DNA from: Symsagittifera roscoffensis
Taxonomy: Eukaryota > Xenacoelomorpha > Acoela > Convolutidae
Assembly (NCBI RefSeq): GCF_963678635.1
Contig: NC_087065.1
Coordinates: 77,881,396 to 77,945,395, forward strand
Direction: 5' to 3'
Length of the DNA: 64,000 bases
Part shown: positions 1 through 10,486 of the stretch, piece by piece
Layout of the letters: every line of letters starts with the position of its first letter
Numbering within the stretch: position 1 is the first letter of the stretch
Position numbers and translations under genes: made by a program
The notes under the pieces: generated by a model
What the model saw: only the letters and a program-made list of their open reading frames with translations
Databases searched by the model: none
What the model was told of the DNA's origin: nothing

Positions 1-125
1 CCCTCGAAGGGGGAGATTTTATAGGACTCGATAAAACACCTGGTGAGGATGGTAGATAAACATGGCATCAGACCAGACCCAGATTAGGTAGAAGCAGTTC
101 TGATCTGGAAGTCACCGAAAACTGA
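1..125 (+). pseudogene. Ty3/gypsy reverse transcriptase, C-terminal end
   Basis: This is the tail of a gypsy-type reverse transcriptase, cut by the window edge. Read with stops ignored, it shows the typical thumb stretch DKHGIRPDPD followed by VEAVLIWKSPK, which in this family leads directly into the SFxNYYREFI segment that begins the next entry. In-frame stop codons show that it is not functional. The rest of pol, the protease and any upstream gag lie outside the window. Confidence 0.7.
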
Positions 126-640
126 TTGATGAGCTATCTGAGTTTCCCCAACTACTACCGAGAATTCATCAGGGGATATGCGGATAGGGTATATCTGATG
201 CAATTGCTCATGAGGCATGAAGCCAAGAAGTTAACGTGGAATAACGCGGCGGAAGAATCATTTCAAATAATAAAAAATGAATTGTGTGAAGCTCCTGTGC
301 TAGGCATGCCTAAGAGAAGGGAATGTTCGTACTGGACACAGACGCATCGGTGGTCGCGATCTCTGGCATACTCCATCAAGAACAGGAGTGGAACGGAAAG
401 ACTGTCGTGAGACCGATAGCCTGCGGAAGCAAAGTCTTGAGCGACACGGAAATGAAGTACGGGGCACCCAAAGCAGAGATGTTTGCGGTAGTCACCTTTG
501 TGGAAAACTACAGGGCGTATCTAGGCAAAACGGCGAATAGACAACAGGGCACTCAGTTGGCTGAAGACGTACTCATTGGACCAAAGCTATATCGAGAGAT
601 GGATAGTACGACTGGATGGTTACAATATGATAATTGAGCT
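126..640 (+). pseudogene. Ty3/gypsy RNase H domain, frameshifted
   Basis: Two overlapping frames together give the connection and RNase H part of a gypsy polyprotein. The first (126-410) starts with the connection motif FPNYYREFI and reaches CEAPVLGMP. The second (323-637) carries the RNase H block VLDTDAS with its catalytic Asp, followed by ISGILHQ and AEMFAVV, whose Glu is the second acidic residue. A frameshift near 320 separates the halves. RNase H degrades the RNA strand during reverse transcription. It lies between the reverse transcriptase end upstream and an integrase downstream, the usual Ty3/gypsy order. Confidence 0.8.
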
Positions 641-1930
641 TAGACTAGAGATAAACACCAGAATTCCGACAGCTTGAGCAAAAAACGGAATTCTATGAAA
701 GGCAAGAGCAGTGAGATGCCCATAGGCCTGAGATAAAAGATGAGTTCTCATTCATGGATAAGGAAACGTAAGATAGCCTACCGCTCACGAAATGGCTCGA
801 CAAGTCAGGCAAACCGACAGAAAACCACCTCGAATTACCTACTGAGCGTCAGGAAAGGACCATTATGAAGAGAAAATCCGAGATGCTCAAATCAAAGATA
901 GTCGGAGAGACACTAGAAGCAAAAGGTTACGACCTAGACGAAGTTGAAACGGGAAAGGCAACGGTATGACAGGATTTGATGAGAGTGTTTGAGAAGCTAG
1001 CCAATGACAAACCCGTGGACTCAGCCAGAAAAAGAGATAAACCAGAAATTACAATAAAAGGAAGGAAAGAAGTATCGCGTGACGAAAATTCATTGCAAAA
1101 CGGGAAACCAGAGAACAAAGAGATGGTACGAACATTAGTCGAGAATATCCCGGAAGACAAACTCAAGCAAACAACGCTACGGGGGAAAATTGTTGTTTAA
1201 AGAAGAAGTTGAAGATCTCGGACTAGATCAAGAGTCCAGGGAGTGGTTGCCACAAGAGCAGGAAGGTGGGGAAGAAAATTTGTCCGGGGAGTCAGAAGAT
1301 TAGGACGAAGATTCAGTGAATATTGATGGTGAGCGAGACAGCCTCTGCACGATAATAGCTGAAGAAAAAAGAAGGCATCAGGACAGGAAATTACAAACTG
1401 ATCTCTTGTCTGGGACATACAACCTTGAGCATCACTACGTGAACGGAGAAGAAGAGCTAGAAATGATAGCAGGTCAAGAAAACCTTTCAAGGAACTATCA
1501 TTCAGTTCAAACATCAGGACAAATCTGGAGCCGGAAGGTGATAGGGAGATCTTGAGAGCGATAGTATGCGTCAAGCTTAAGGACGATATCCTCAATCCGG
1601 GAGAACTGAACGGACAAATGATGGCACTAAAGGAGCACGTCAAGGCGTGGTGTAGGCTATCGGACCTGATAAGAGCACAGAAAAACGAAAAAATGACAAG
1701 CAACCTCTCCAAATGGTTCCGAACGGGAGTAAAGGAGAAAAGAGATCTGGAGGAGAACGGCTAGAAGATCTTGAGCCAATTCTACAAAGAACGTTAGGAC
1801 TTAATCTATCACACAGCGGACGGCGGGGTGGCATGCAGGAGAAGAGATGAAGAGAAAAAACTACACAAACATGACCTCATTATAATAGTGCAGCTGTAGC
1901 AAACAGAAGTGATATAGATCACATGATCAG
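641..1930 (+). pseudogene. Charged linker between RNase H and integrase
   Basis: About 1.3 kb of + strand sequence with several short open frames (976-1200, 1316-1555, 1552-1764) rich in Glu, Lys, Arg and Asp. No known domain is recognised. In ordinary gypsy elements the RNase H to integrase distance is a few hundred bases, so this is a long, probably disordered spacer. Stops and frameshifts break it repeatedly. I infer it was part of the same polyprotein because codon character and strand match its neighbours. Confidence 0.45.
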
Positions 1931-2575
1931 ATGGAACATCATGGAATAGATAACGTACAACAAAGAATACTGCGTCGATTTGGTTGGCCTGGAATGAGGA
2001 AGGCTTGCGCGAGGTTGGTCAACACATGCCTGTCGTGCCTACAAGTGAAAGATCCGAGAAAATTGAAGTTTCCTCTCAAATCGGTGGAAAGCTCATCGTT
2101 CAATGAGGTTGTGCAGATACACCACCAACAAATCTGTATGACAGTTTCGGGGTATCACTTCATGAAACTGGCTGAAGCAAGACCGTGTCAGACGGCCTCA
2201 GCAGAAGAAACCTACAACCGTTTGATCAAGCACTGGATAGCATTGTATGGCTGTCCGATGACCTTCCAATCAGACAACGAGAAAGCCTTCGTTGGAGATC
2301 TGACGAAAGAACTCATGAGAAGATCCCACTCGCACTCGACAACCTACCATCCACAGACGAATGGACTAGTGGAAAGGCAAAACAGAACGCTAGTGAATAT
2401 GCTAAGATTATATTGCTCGAGGTATATGAAAGACTGGGACAAACATTTGCCGCAATTGGTGGGAGAGTACAATAGCTCACAATACTCAACAACGGTGATC
2501 AGTACTTTCATGATGCTGACAGGCAGGGAGAGAGCAGTGCCTTTGATAATTTTCTACCCAGAATACGAAGGGTAG
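1931..2575 (+). pseudogene. Ty3/gypsy integrase
   Basis: This 214-residue frame is a retroviral-type integrase, which inserts the cDNA copy into the genome. The zinc-binding part is visible as HH at residues 3-4 and CLSC at 33-36. In the core, SDNEKAF gives the second catalytic Asp (about residue 115) and QTNGLVERQNRT the Glu (about 148). The expected first Asp in the VQIDHQ-like block is His (about residue 64), so the catalytic triad is incomplete. HWIALYGCP and TTYHPQTNG are family hallmarks. The C-terminal part continues in other frames after 2575. Confidence 0.88.
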
Positions 2576-4110
2576 AAAACATCACCTCAAGCATATGTGA
2601 AGGAAGCGACCAAGAGACAAAAGGAGTTGAACAAAATGTGCTGAACGAATAAATCCCAAGCACAGATGAGGCAACGCAAGAAGTACGACGATAAAATACT
2701 TGGGACGATATGTCTGGGTATTCCAGAATGTCATACCTCCGAAAGAAACAAAGAAGTGATTGAAAAAATTGAGAAAATCGTTCATGGTAACAGACGTGCA
2801 CCAGCAGCGTAGATTCTATCGCTTGAACACAGGGCGCGCCGCGCAGTATGAAAATCTGAAGCCTCATGTCCCTTCACCGGAAGATTGGTGCGTGTCGCAG
2901 GACATGGAGGGACCTGAGTATCTAGTGGTGGAACCGGCATCTGAGGTGAATGAGAAATGCACCAGGGAATAAAAATAATTGCAACGAGAGCATGAGTATG
3001 GACGAGAACGAAAAAATAGAGGTAGGCTTGGACGAAAGAGCTTTCGTAGAAGAGGACTGGAACGAAGCAGAGCAGGACGAGGTGCCAGGGTGGACAGAAC
3101 CGGACAAGCCCATGACAATGGAAACATGGAGAGGTGAAGTTGGCGTAAAAAGGAAAGTATCTAGAGTAACAGGTATGGCGATGACTTCGTGATCGACAAA
3201 ATACAGCCAGAAGAGATAGGTGCAGACGCGGTAAGCATGGGCGATCTAGTGGCAGACGAAGAGTGGCAGATCATCAACGACAGTGAGCACTCATGGCAGG
3301 AGGACCACACTGTGCCATAAAGAGAAGTGGATCTGGAACAAAGCGAGATAGAAAGAAGGAATAACACGAACTTGAGGATTCTAGAGTGGATGCATGGTCT
3401 GCAGGCTGACAAGTTGAAGTATCAGCAGTACGTAAAAGAAATTAACTCGTTCTTCGGTTGGACAGCGACAGACCGACCGATAGACATACCACCCGTCAAC
3501 TTGAGTCCAGCACCATCGGCGGGGACGTCGATAAACAATTTGGTCTGTGCGGGTAGGAACTACCCACACCAATAATTTAATGATAAAGAAGTTCAGGGAA
3601 ATTTGAGAGACTAGCGGGCTGGAGCTGGATCAAGAAGAAGTCGAGCCTACCATTGCAAGAAATTTCAAGACCAAGTTCTAAACACCAAATGAGTATTCGG
3701 AAAACAACCTAAGAGTGACTTCATCTTGTCGAATAGGATCAGGGCAATCTGCATAAACGCGGATATGAGTTTTAACACCAGATTGGAGGCCGATTTCAGG
3801 AGATAGTACCAAAATGTGTAGTTTAGGTACAGGCAGAGACCAAGATTGGGAGGCACTTCCGCCCTCAGTTTCACAAGTTCCTGGCAAAAACGTATGCTTT
3901 TTGGTGACAATAGTCAGTGAGAGAAACGTGATAGATCCCGAGCACGTGATGTTGGCATCGACACGATTGAGGGACTTCCTGGCGGAGAGAGGGATAAAAT
4001 AGGTTTCAATGCCAGTCTACGACCGAATAGGGGCAGATTGAACCCTAGGGAATAATACGCCATCCTGCACATGGTCTTCGCAGAACCAGAGATAATGGTA
4101 AATCTACACA
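2576..4110 (+). pseudogene. Integrase C-terminus and acidic pol tail
   Basis: After the integrase core, 2760-2972 encodes a segment with YRLNTGRAAQYENLKPHVP, which resembles the end of an integrase C-terminal domain. The next frames (2950-3192, 3200-3575) are strongly acidic (VEEDWNEAEQDE, DLVADEEWQI). A last recognisable piece, FLVTIVSERNVIDPEHVML, is at 3895-4000. Frameshifts and stops interrupt the series. The role of the acidic tail is unknown; chromatin or host-factor contact is a guess. Coding character fades at about 4110. Confidence 0.55.
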
Positions 4111-4605
4111 AAAAATAGTCATTAAGCATCGCCTGAATTTCAGGTGGACCTGAGGGTCTCGAATTGGGGGCTCGAGGGTCTTGAGCTAGATAGAAGGGGG
4201 CACGTTTTAGTATACCTGGCATGACAATCAAAACAGAATTTTCATCGATATCGTAGGGTGCTAAAATAAAAAGGGACATGCATAATTTTAAAAACTAATT
4301 GAATATTTTTATCAGAAAATGTTTGAATAATATTCTAAAGGTGCAAAGGGGAGGTTTAGGTTGATCATTAGCGAAAACATTCTTGGTCTAAAATTCAGTT
4401 TTGTTTCAGATTGATTTTGAATCATAAAAGAAAAAAGAAAGCGACAACTAGACTGAAATTCACGAGAACAGTAGCGAGAACATCTGCCAGTATTCCACAA
4501 TCGGTACTGGAGGAAATAATTTCTGGGCAAGGTATTTCTTGAACATCAATCTAGGTAAGGCATTTCTTGAGTGTTTGACAAGTGATATTTCTTGAGCAAG
4601 AAGCG
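4111..4605 (+). promoter_or_regulatory. Spacer or leader before the gag-like gene
   Basis: About 500 bases without a credible gene separate the pol remnant from the next + strand gene. The first part is AT-rich; 4141-4190 is GC-richer with repeated GAGGGTCT and CTCGAGGG-like words. At 4530-4600 the core ATTTCTTGA occurs three times, spaced 22-25 bases, just upstream of the ATG at 4606. The stretch could be an LTR plus leader, but I found no matching second copy inside the window, so its nature stays open. Confidence 0.3.
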
Positions 4606-5205
4606 ATGGCAGATCTTTTTTGGAAATCCGTGCCAGCAGCCTTCAAGAAAACCACGCTCGATTAGCTGTACAGGCGCTTGAGGGATCTTGATTACCCACA
4701 AGTGGACGAGAGGGTGGCCGTGATGTTCAACGCTATCTTGCAACTAGAGTCACAAGGAGAATATCGAGAGTCGGCGACCGAGGCAATGTTGATGGTGGGC
4801 TACACATCGAACGAGATTTCTCACGAAGACAAGACCAGGTGGCTGTCCTGGAAAATCGACGGAGGCTTAGGGGGATTCGACCTGGCGAGAAACCACAGCT
4901 TGAGTAACACAACGGAATATGGTGCAGGGGAATTTCCCCTTCCGGCCAAGCCGACGGCAAGGAATGGGATCCAGTCCAGCAACAAAGCCCTGTCAATGAT
5001 ATGGTCTCAGCAGACAGAAGAAGCATATCCAGACCTCAGCAACTTGAAGAGGGAACTGGAAAGGGCTCAAAAGGAAAAAGACCGAGCCAATCTTGACAGG
5101 AATAAGGCTACAATTGACAGGGATCTAGCCATACTCGAGAAAGACAAGGTGATATTCGAGAGGACCTTGTTGAAAGCGGAACGGGATCAAGACCAAAAAC
5201 TATAA
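4606..5205 (+). pseudogene. Gag-like N-terminal region with coiled coil
   Basis: The frame starts at ATG 4606, carries a TAG at 4663-4665, and is then open to 5205. The C-terminal third (about 5040-5205) is a very regular charged helix with LKRELERAQKEKDRAN and DRDLAILEKDK, a predicted coiled coil. Coiled coils are common in capsid-type proteins of large gypsy-like elements, so gag-like is an inference from position and composition, not from a recognised domain. The segment from about 4833 onward is repeated at 12281 and 12305. The same frame continues after stops at 5205 and 5230 into the SGNH region. Confidence 0.5.
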
Positions 5206-5250
5206 GAGAGCAAAGTGAACTGTGACTAGATAAAATCAGAAATTGAGCGA

Positions 5251-6598
5251 TTGCAGAAAAGGCAGCAAGAAATCGCGAGTGGCAAGGAACGGAAAACGAA
5301 GACGCCGACTAAGCCCTTGATGACGAGGTCAAGACCGGAATCCAGGATGGAAGTGGATGAAGCATCCAAGTCGAGCGGCCGTTTCAACTTGGATCGTGTA
5401 GCCCAGGAGCAAATGAATGAAGATATGAACACGTGGACGTCACCAGAAACTGTCCCTTTCATGAGAGATCTTGAGTCGGGCCGAATAAGGCCGCTGAGGG
5501 TGGATGTCGCACTTCCGTGTCTGACACTCAGTTTAACGGGTAGCAGTCAGGCTAGCGCAGGGACATATCGCCTCAACAAATTGCAAGAGAGGCTGCAATC
5601 AAGAACTCCCGAGAGTCAGGCACGCGAAGCTGAGCCACTCAATTGGAGAGAACATACGGTGAGGAGTGTCATGATTTCCAACTACAAGAAGAACACTGAT
5701 GGCGCATACCACCGACATCGCAGGGAGGACTGGACGGCGGTGCAATGCGAAAGGAGGGACGCCTTCAATGACGTGACTTGGGCGGAGTATTTCACACAGC
5801 CGAGAATACCTGAGGGCACGGTCCACTTGATGATTGGGGACAGTCTTGTCAGAGTCCTAACAATGATCTAGGCGCAAGGGCAAGTGAGAGTCTTGAGTTT
5901 CTCGGGTGCGCCGATGCCTCAAAGGTTAGCGTCACTGGAGATGCTAGAAATGGGAAAAGTATTCACGGTCACCTTGATGATGGGAACCAACGATGTCTCT
6001 CGAGGCGAAACCAAGAAGACGATGAGGTTGCCGGAAAAAGTGAGCTGCATTCATGAAGAGCTGAGGGTCTACTTAGACCCTACGGTGCTCGCGATTTGCA
6101 CGGTTCATGATGGAGGACCAGCATGCGAAGAGCATGAACGACAGGGTGCGCCATATCAATGACATATTCAGACAAGTGCAGATGAAGATCATACTACCCG
6201 TGAGGCTGCTCGATTTCGCACGAATGATGGAGGATTCCTTGCCGCCTAGCTCATCTTCGGATGGCATCCACTTCGATAAGCCCAAGGGCGTGGAGTGGCT
6301 GAATGGTGTCTTTCAAAGAAATATCAACAATCTAGAGTCTGACCTGTTGGAGACTGGCCAGTTCACCTTTGATCCACCCCCGATGCCCTCATTCTTCGCG
6401 GTTAGGCCACTGACCGACCGATTGGGAGTAAGGATCGATTCCAGAGGGAGTTCAGTGAGCAGCAGGGGCAGGCAACTGGACTCGACACCCATGGAGAGGG
6501 ATGAGGTGGAGTCTTCCACGCCACAGAGCTCAGTAGTGTCGTCAGTGGTGATAGCAGAAAAGAATAAGAACGTCAAGGCATCGACAGAAGGCGCATGA
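5251..6598 (+). pseudogene. SGNH/GDSL hydrolase-like domain of the element (copy 1)
   Basis: SGNH hydrolases cleave esters using a Ser-His catalytic pair in a Rossmann-like fold. The blocks appear in order: MIGDSLVRV (block I, nucleophile Ser, about 5830-5860), LSFSGAPMPQ (block II Gly), LMMGTNDVSR (block III, Gly and Asn) and SSSDGIHFDKPKG (block V, Asp and His, about 6250-6285). About 190 residues upstream (from 5251) are Arg/Ser-rich with no recognised domain. A TAG at 5869-5871 lies just after block I and a +1 shift occurs near 6105; both are shared by copy 2. The tail after 6330 is Ser-rich. Esterase-like domains are known from the ORF1 of CR1-type non-LTR elements; here the domain is in a gypsy-like context. 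Confidence 0.75.
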
Positions 6599-6623
6599 AG
6601 CCCATTTTTCTCGATATAAAACG

Positions 6624-6920
6624 TTGGAAACGGAGGACCTAACTGGAACTCCCAAGAGATCGATCTTCGGTTCAGTCAACTACAAGCCTCTCAAGGAGTT
6701 GGGAAGCCCAGGCATTATTGTCGAACCACCAAAGCACCGCACGAGCATTGTCCAAATTAGGGTGGCGATTTCCGCGCAATTAAGAGCCGTGGAGAAACTT
6801 CTCGAGCCGAAAAGCATGGGGTTCCCCGATACTGCTTACATGGGCCCAAAATGTCGGAAGATCCAGATACGGAAAATCCTGTGGAACTTCACAGCTGGCC
6901 AAGACTCTGGCAGTCTATGA
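6624..6920 (+). pseudogene. Short basic segment between SGNH-like domains
   Basis: A 98-residue open frame starting ETEDLTGTPKRSIFG and containing a helical ISAQLRAVEKLLEPKS stretch. It lies in a different frame from the SGNH region and is probably one piece of the same broken polyprotein. No known domain is recognised. The second copy is at 14089-14385 with one Thr-to-Met change. Confidence 0.4.
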
Positions 6921-6945
6921 TCGGTCAGACCCTGGAGCAGCGAGG

Positions 6946-7410
6946 GTGATCATTATGGCGGGGTCGGACTACGATACAACGTCTCCAAAGTTGTTTTGGC
7001 CAGGAACGTTGGTGTACCTGCTGCCAGGAGCGGAATTCAATCAGATGTTGACTCTGAATGTTGCGATGAAGTCAGAAACGCTGTGCGAGCCGGAGTTGTT
7101 GCTGTTCGCGGGGATGAATGATCATCTGCACGCAGCAGTATTGCTTGAGCCCTTGAGAGACGGAGAGCCGACGCCGAAGAAGATCTGGGATGAGACTCAG
7201 ACGCTGTTTGCCGCGATGAACGAGGTGCAGGATTTAGTGGCTTCTCGATTGGGATCGAAAACGAAGGTGGTATTCGCATCATCACCAGGCTGTGCAAGCA
7301 TGCCACCAGCTCTGCAGTTCGTATATGTGATGTTAGTTTTGATAGCGGAGGGCAGCGGGCAAAACCAGGAATTCGTACAAAATCTTCAGATTCTTGAGTC
7401 CTTGCTGTGA
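6946..7410 (+). pseudogene. Possible second, degenerate SGNH-like domain (copy 1)
   Basis: The 154-residue frame has the spacing of an SGNH fold: IIMAGSDYDTT where block I would be, YLLPGAEFNQ with a block II-like Gly, and LLFAGMNDHLH, which mimics the GxND of block III. The usual GDS order is altered to GSD and no clear DxxH block V is seen, so catalytic activity is doubtful. A helix DEVQ-like stretch and KVVFASSPGCAS follow. It lies 350 bases after the first SGNH domain, which suggests an internal domain duplication that diverged. It could also be a different alpha/beta fold. Confidence 0.4.
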
Positions 7411-8496
7411 GAAGAAGTACATGGTTAGGATATTTTAAGCGGGGAGCACAATTTTTCAGGCATTCGTACAGGATCTCTTCAGCATGTCAATCAACCAGCT
7501 GCTAGCTTTGTATCTGGTGTATCATAGGTACTTATTCAACATGGGTCTAGGCTACATGATCACCATGGGTGTGGAAACCCTCAGAATTGACGGGTACTTG
7601 ACCTGAATACTCTTAACGCATAGAAATCTGACGGAATTCCACCGATTGACGAAATACGTGGATCCCCTGTCAGTAAGGAAAGCCCACTCGAGTTTTGAGA
7701 CCTGCTCCTACAAGTGTGTTGTGGGGCTAAAAACCCTACTAGTCGAATATCTCTTAATGCAAAAACGGCATTTAACAGGAGAGGAGAAAAACCCGAAGAA
7801 CTCGGATCCTCTGGGAATAATCTGAGGACTGGGGGAGGTAGTGACTTGCATCTACGGACCAGCTGTGACATATGCCTTCCCAGATCCACTTGTGACCGCG
7901 TACCGGCATTCAATTTTGTACGCGAGCCTGATCAGCATCTTGCACGGGACGGCGCTAAAATGGTTTAAAAACAAGAAAACTTGAGAGCGCAGATGAGTGA
8001 GACGGTGCTATTCGGAAAAGTGAAGGATCCAGAGTTGATAGTGCTCAATTTCAGGCGCCAGCTGCAATGCAGAATTGGGGAAAACGAGAGGGTCCTATCG
8101 AGGCCTACCCAAAATTCTGGAACCTTAACCCCTTGGCAAATAATATGAGAGAAGTCTTGAGAAATCCAACGTGGAAAAAGAGTTTTGATTTCGCGAAGAA
8201 AGAGCTTGAGACAATTCTTGATCAGGACGTGTTGCCTGTCAACATCCCAGATTTTCAGATTTTCCGACGGTGAGGCGAATGACATTGGGAATGAATATAC
8301 TAAGGATGGTCCCATCGATACACGCTAGAGAGGCTGTGGAGCGACAGCAGAAAGTATTCACACATGGCCGGGATCCCCTGTTCATTGGATATTCAGCGGC
8401 AGTGTATTTCCACACGTGTGAAATCAAAAAAATCCATGGACCGCTCAAGCGAAGAAGATGCGGGGTTCGATGCCTCCAATGTAAGAAGTCCGGGAA
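7411..8496 (+). pseudogene. Unrecognised polyprotein segments (copy 1)
   Basis: Several frames, none longer than about 90 residues, follow the second SGNH-like piece. At about 7480-7970 the + strand reads through helical, moderately hydrophobic text (SMSINQLLALYLVYHRYLF; YASLISILHGTALKWF) with stops. At about 7990-8275 a charged stretch includes SFDFAKKELETILDQ. At 8270-8500 there is a basic piece with CGVRCLQCKKSGK, whose CxxxCxxC spacing hints at a zinc-knuckle-like remnant but lacks the His. No function is assigned. Confidence 0.35.
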
Positions 8497-9404
8497 GTGA
8501 ACAAAGTACTTGAGAGGGCTGGGTTCGAGAACAAGGAGCCAAAACACGATAGCAAGAGGATGATTGTGGTAGAGGGTCATGTAGCTCTGAAAATTCAGTA
8601 CGAGGAGGTACCTAGCAACTTATCGACTAGAGGAGGTAGAGTTGCGGTACGATGGACGAAAATTGGACGAAGCGGGAGCGCTTTATGTATCTCTGACGGA
8701 CTATAAAGCTATGGATCCGGAGACGCCTTCACCTCTGTCAGTCGACACTCCCAGAGACAAGAGGAGCCTTCCGGTGGAAAGCAGATTTAAACAGGCACTT
8801 CAGAGGGACCAACCTGAAGCAGGAGAAGGAGCGAGGATGAATAAAACACTCAGCGAGACCGGAGAAGAAATGGTGTTAGGAGCTACACCCAACGGGAATT
8901 TCAGTCACGGTACCATGCGCGAGCTGCTGTAAGACTTGAGCGGTGATGATTGGGCTTACACTGCTACGCCACTTTTGGGATCTCCCCAGAAAACTTTTGC
9001 AGCCACGAAGTGAGCACTAGAAAATGGGAACGGTGCTCTTGAGTAATGAAGACAGGGAGAAAAACACTTCCGAAGGAATCAAGTGGATGTTCTTAGACAC
9101 ATTGGATCAGAAAGGGTGGCAAGAATTCTTGAGTGGGTTCAATCATAAAGTGGAGCGGAAAGTGAATATGGATGAGTTCAAAGTGGAGTTGTGGGACACT
9201 GTGTTAGGATTTGGCGAGCCTGTCTTGATGGCCACTGGATTGAACGAGAAGGCGAGAGAAGAATTACTCGACAAGATGATCCACATGCGGAAAACAAACC
9301 AGAGCAAGAATCCTGCAAAGATAGCTCTACCCGCATTAACGATATTAATATACCTAACACTAGAGAAGGGGGAGGCAAGAGTCAGTTGGGGAAGGTCTGG
9401 ATAA
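8497..9404 (+). pseudogene. Unrecognised polyprotein segments, helical (copy 1)
   Basis: Three overlapping frames: 8497-8706, 8642-8932 and 9024-9404. The last is the clearest, with SEGIKWMFLDTLDQKGWQ and a long helical stretch around DEFKVELWDTVLGFG, ending in a TAG-free hydrophobic ALTILIYLTL. This helical pattern would suit a capsid-like domain but no family is recognised. Copy 2 (15963-16862) differs by a short deletion near 16376 and by a new stop at 16518. Confidence 0.35.
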
Positions 9405-9449
9405 AGAAGCGGATTCAGTAATGATCGTGACTACGCCCCGAGTAAAGGT

Positions 9450-10486
9450 GTGAGGTCGAGGAAGAGAAAACGGGAGGTGGAAGAGGTGAGTCCATCGGCG
9501 GAGGTGGTATCGGAGAAGAACCTGAAGGAGACGGCTCCGATGGTCCAAGCGAGTTGGAAGACAACAATCTACAAGAGCAACTCAATGGCCCGGAAATTGG
9601 CTGACGTACTAGCCGAGATGGAAAACGCGACAACCCCGGGAACGGAAGAAGACTTCAAACCTCAAAAGGTGAATGCAGAGAAAGGCTATACCAGCGGACA
9701 AATGTGGGAAGTGGACATCGCCGAGGATTGGATCTCGAGTCAGCACCAGAGTGTTGGAAAACAAATGGCAAGTGACCCACTCGAGAAAGAGTTAACGAGA
9801 AACAACGCCCACTCCTGGTGGATTGCCTTGGATACGACGAAAGAATTGGAAGGCTGCTTGAAGAATTTGGATCGGGGATTGTCCAGGAAGCGTCGGAATA
9901 GGTCCACCCAACATAGAGCCGAGGTGAACAAATTAGACTTGAGAAGCCAGTTGGGACGAACATGGGAGAAACTGTTTCTAGAGTACTACGAGAATGAGAT
10001 GAAGGCGCCCTCGTCCGCACAACATTTAATGGCGAACATTTTCGTCAGGACAGAGCGCAATTGTTGTTCACATGGAGCCTGGCAGGAGTGGCGTTAGAAG
10101 AACTGACTTCAGGCGATAAACTAAAGTTGGACGATAAAGGCCTACATGTATATCGAATGCTGATGCAGCATGTCGATCGAAATATTTCGGGATTAAGTCT
10201 GGCAAGGAGGAATGATGCCACCTGTTTCTTGAGATGGATCATGTCAGTGATACACGAAGCTAACATCGAAGCCTGCTACCAGAGCGCGACGGATGGTAGA
10301 GCATTGGAGAAGAGAGTCTCGAGTGTCATCTTGAGTGTGTATCAGAGTAGTGGAATTGAGGAGGATGATGATTCGAGGCAGTCTCTGGAGAACCACGTGA
10401 AAATCGACGAGATCAGGCAATTCTCCGACAAGAAATTTGATGAGAGTCGTGACTTACATCGTCACCTGGCTGGACGGAGAGAATAA
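9450..10486 (+). pseudogene. Unrecognised charged domain with basic start (copy 1)
   Basis: The 215-residue frame 9450-10097 opens with a strongly basic RSRKRKREVEE, which looks like a nuclear localisation signal, and continues with acidic and helical text including RKLADVLAEMENA and LSRKRRNRSTQHRAEVNKL. A frameshift near 10060 leads to 10061-10486, which has VYRMLMQHVDRNISGL and an acidic GIEEDDDSRQS. No domain is recognised. The basic and acidic blocks suggest a nucleic-acid or chromatin contact, but this is inference. Confidence 0.4.

Noticed and set aside
1197-1712. 171-residue minus-strand frame in the pol linker
   Set aside because: Antisense to charged + strand text; Ser/Leu-rich shadow with no domain.
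4111-4605. LTR of the SGNH-bearing element
   Set aside because: Position fits, but no matching copy was found at 19881-20640 or elsewhere in the window.
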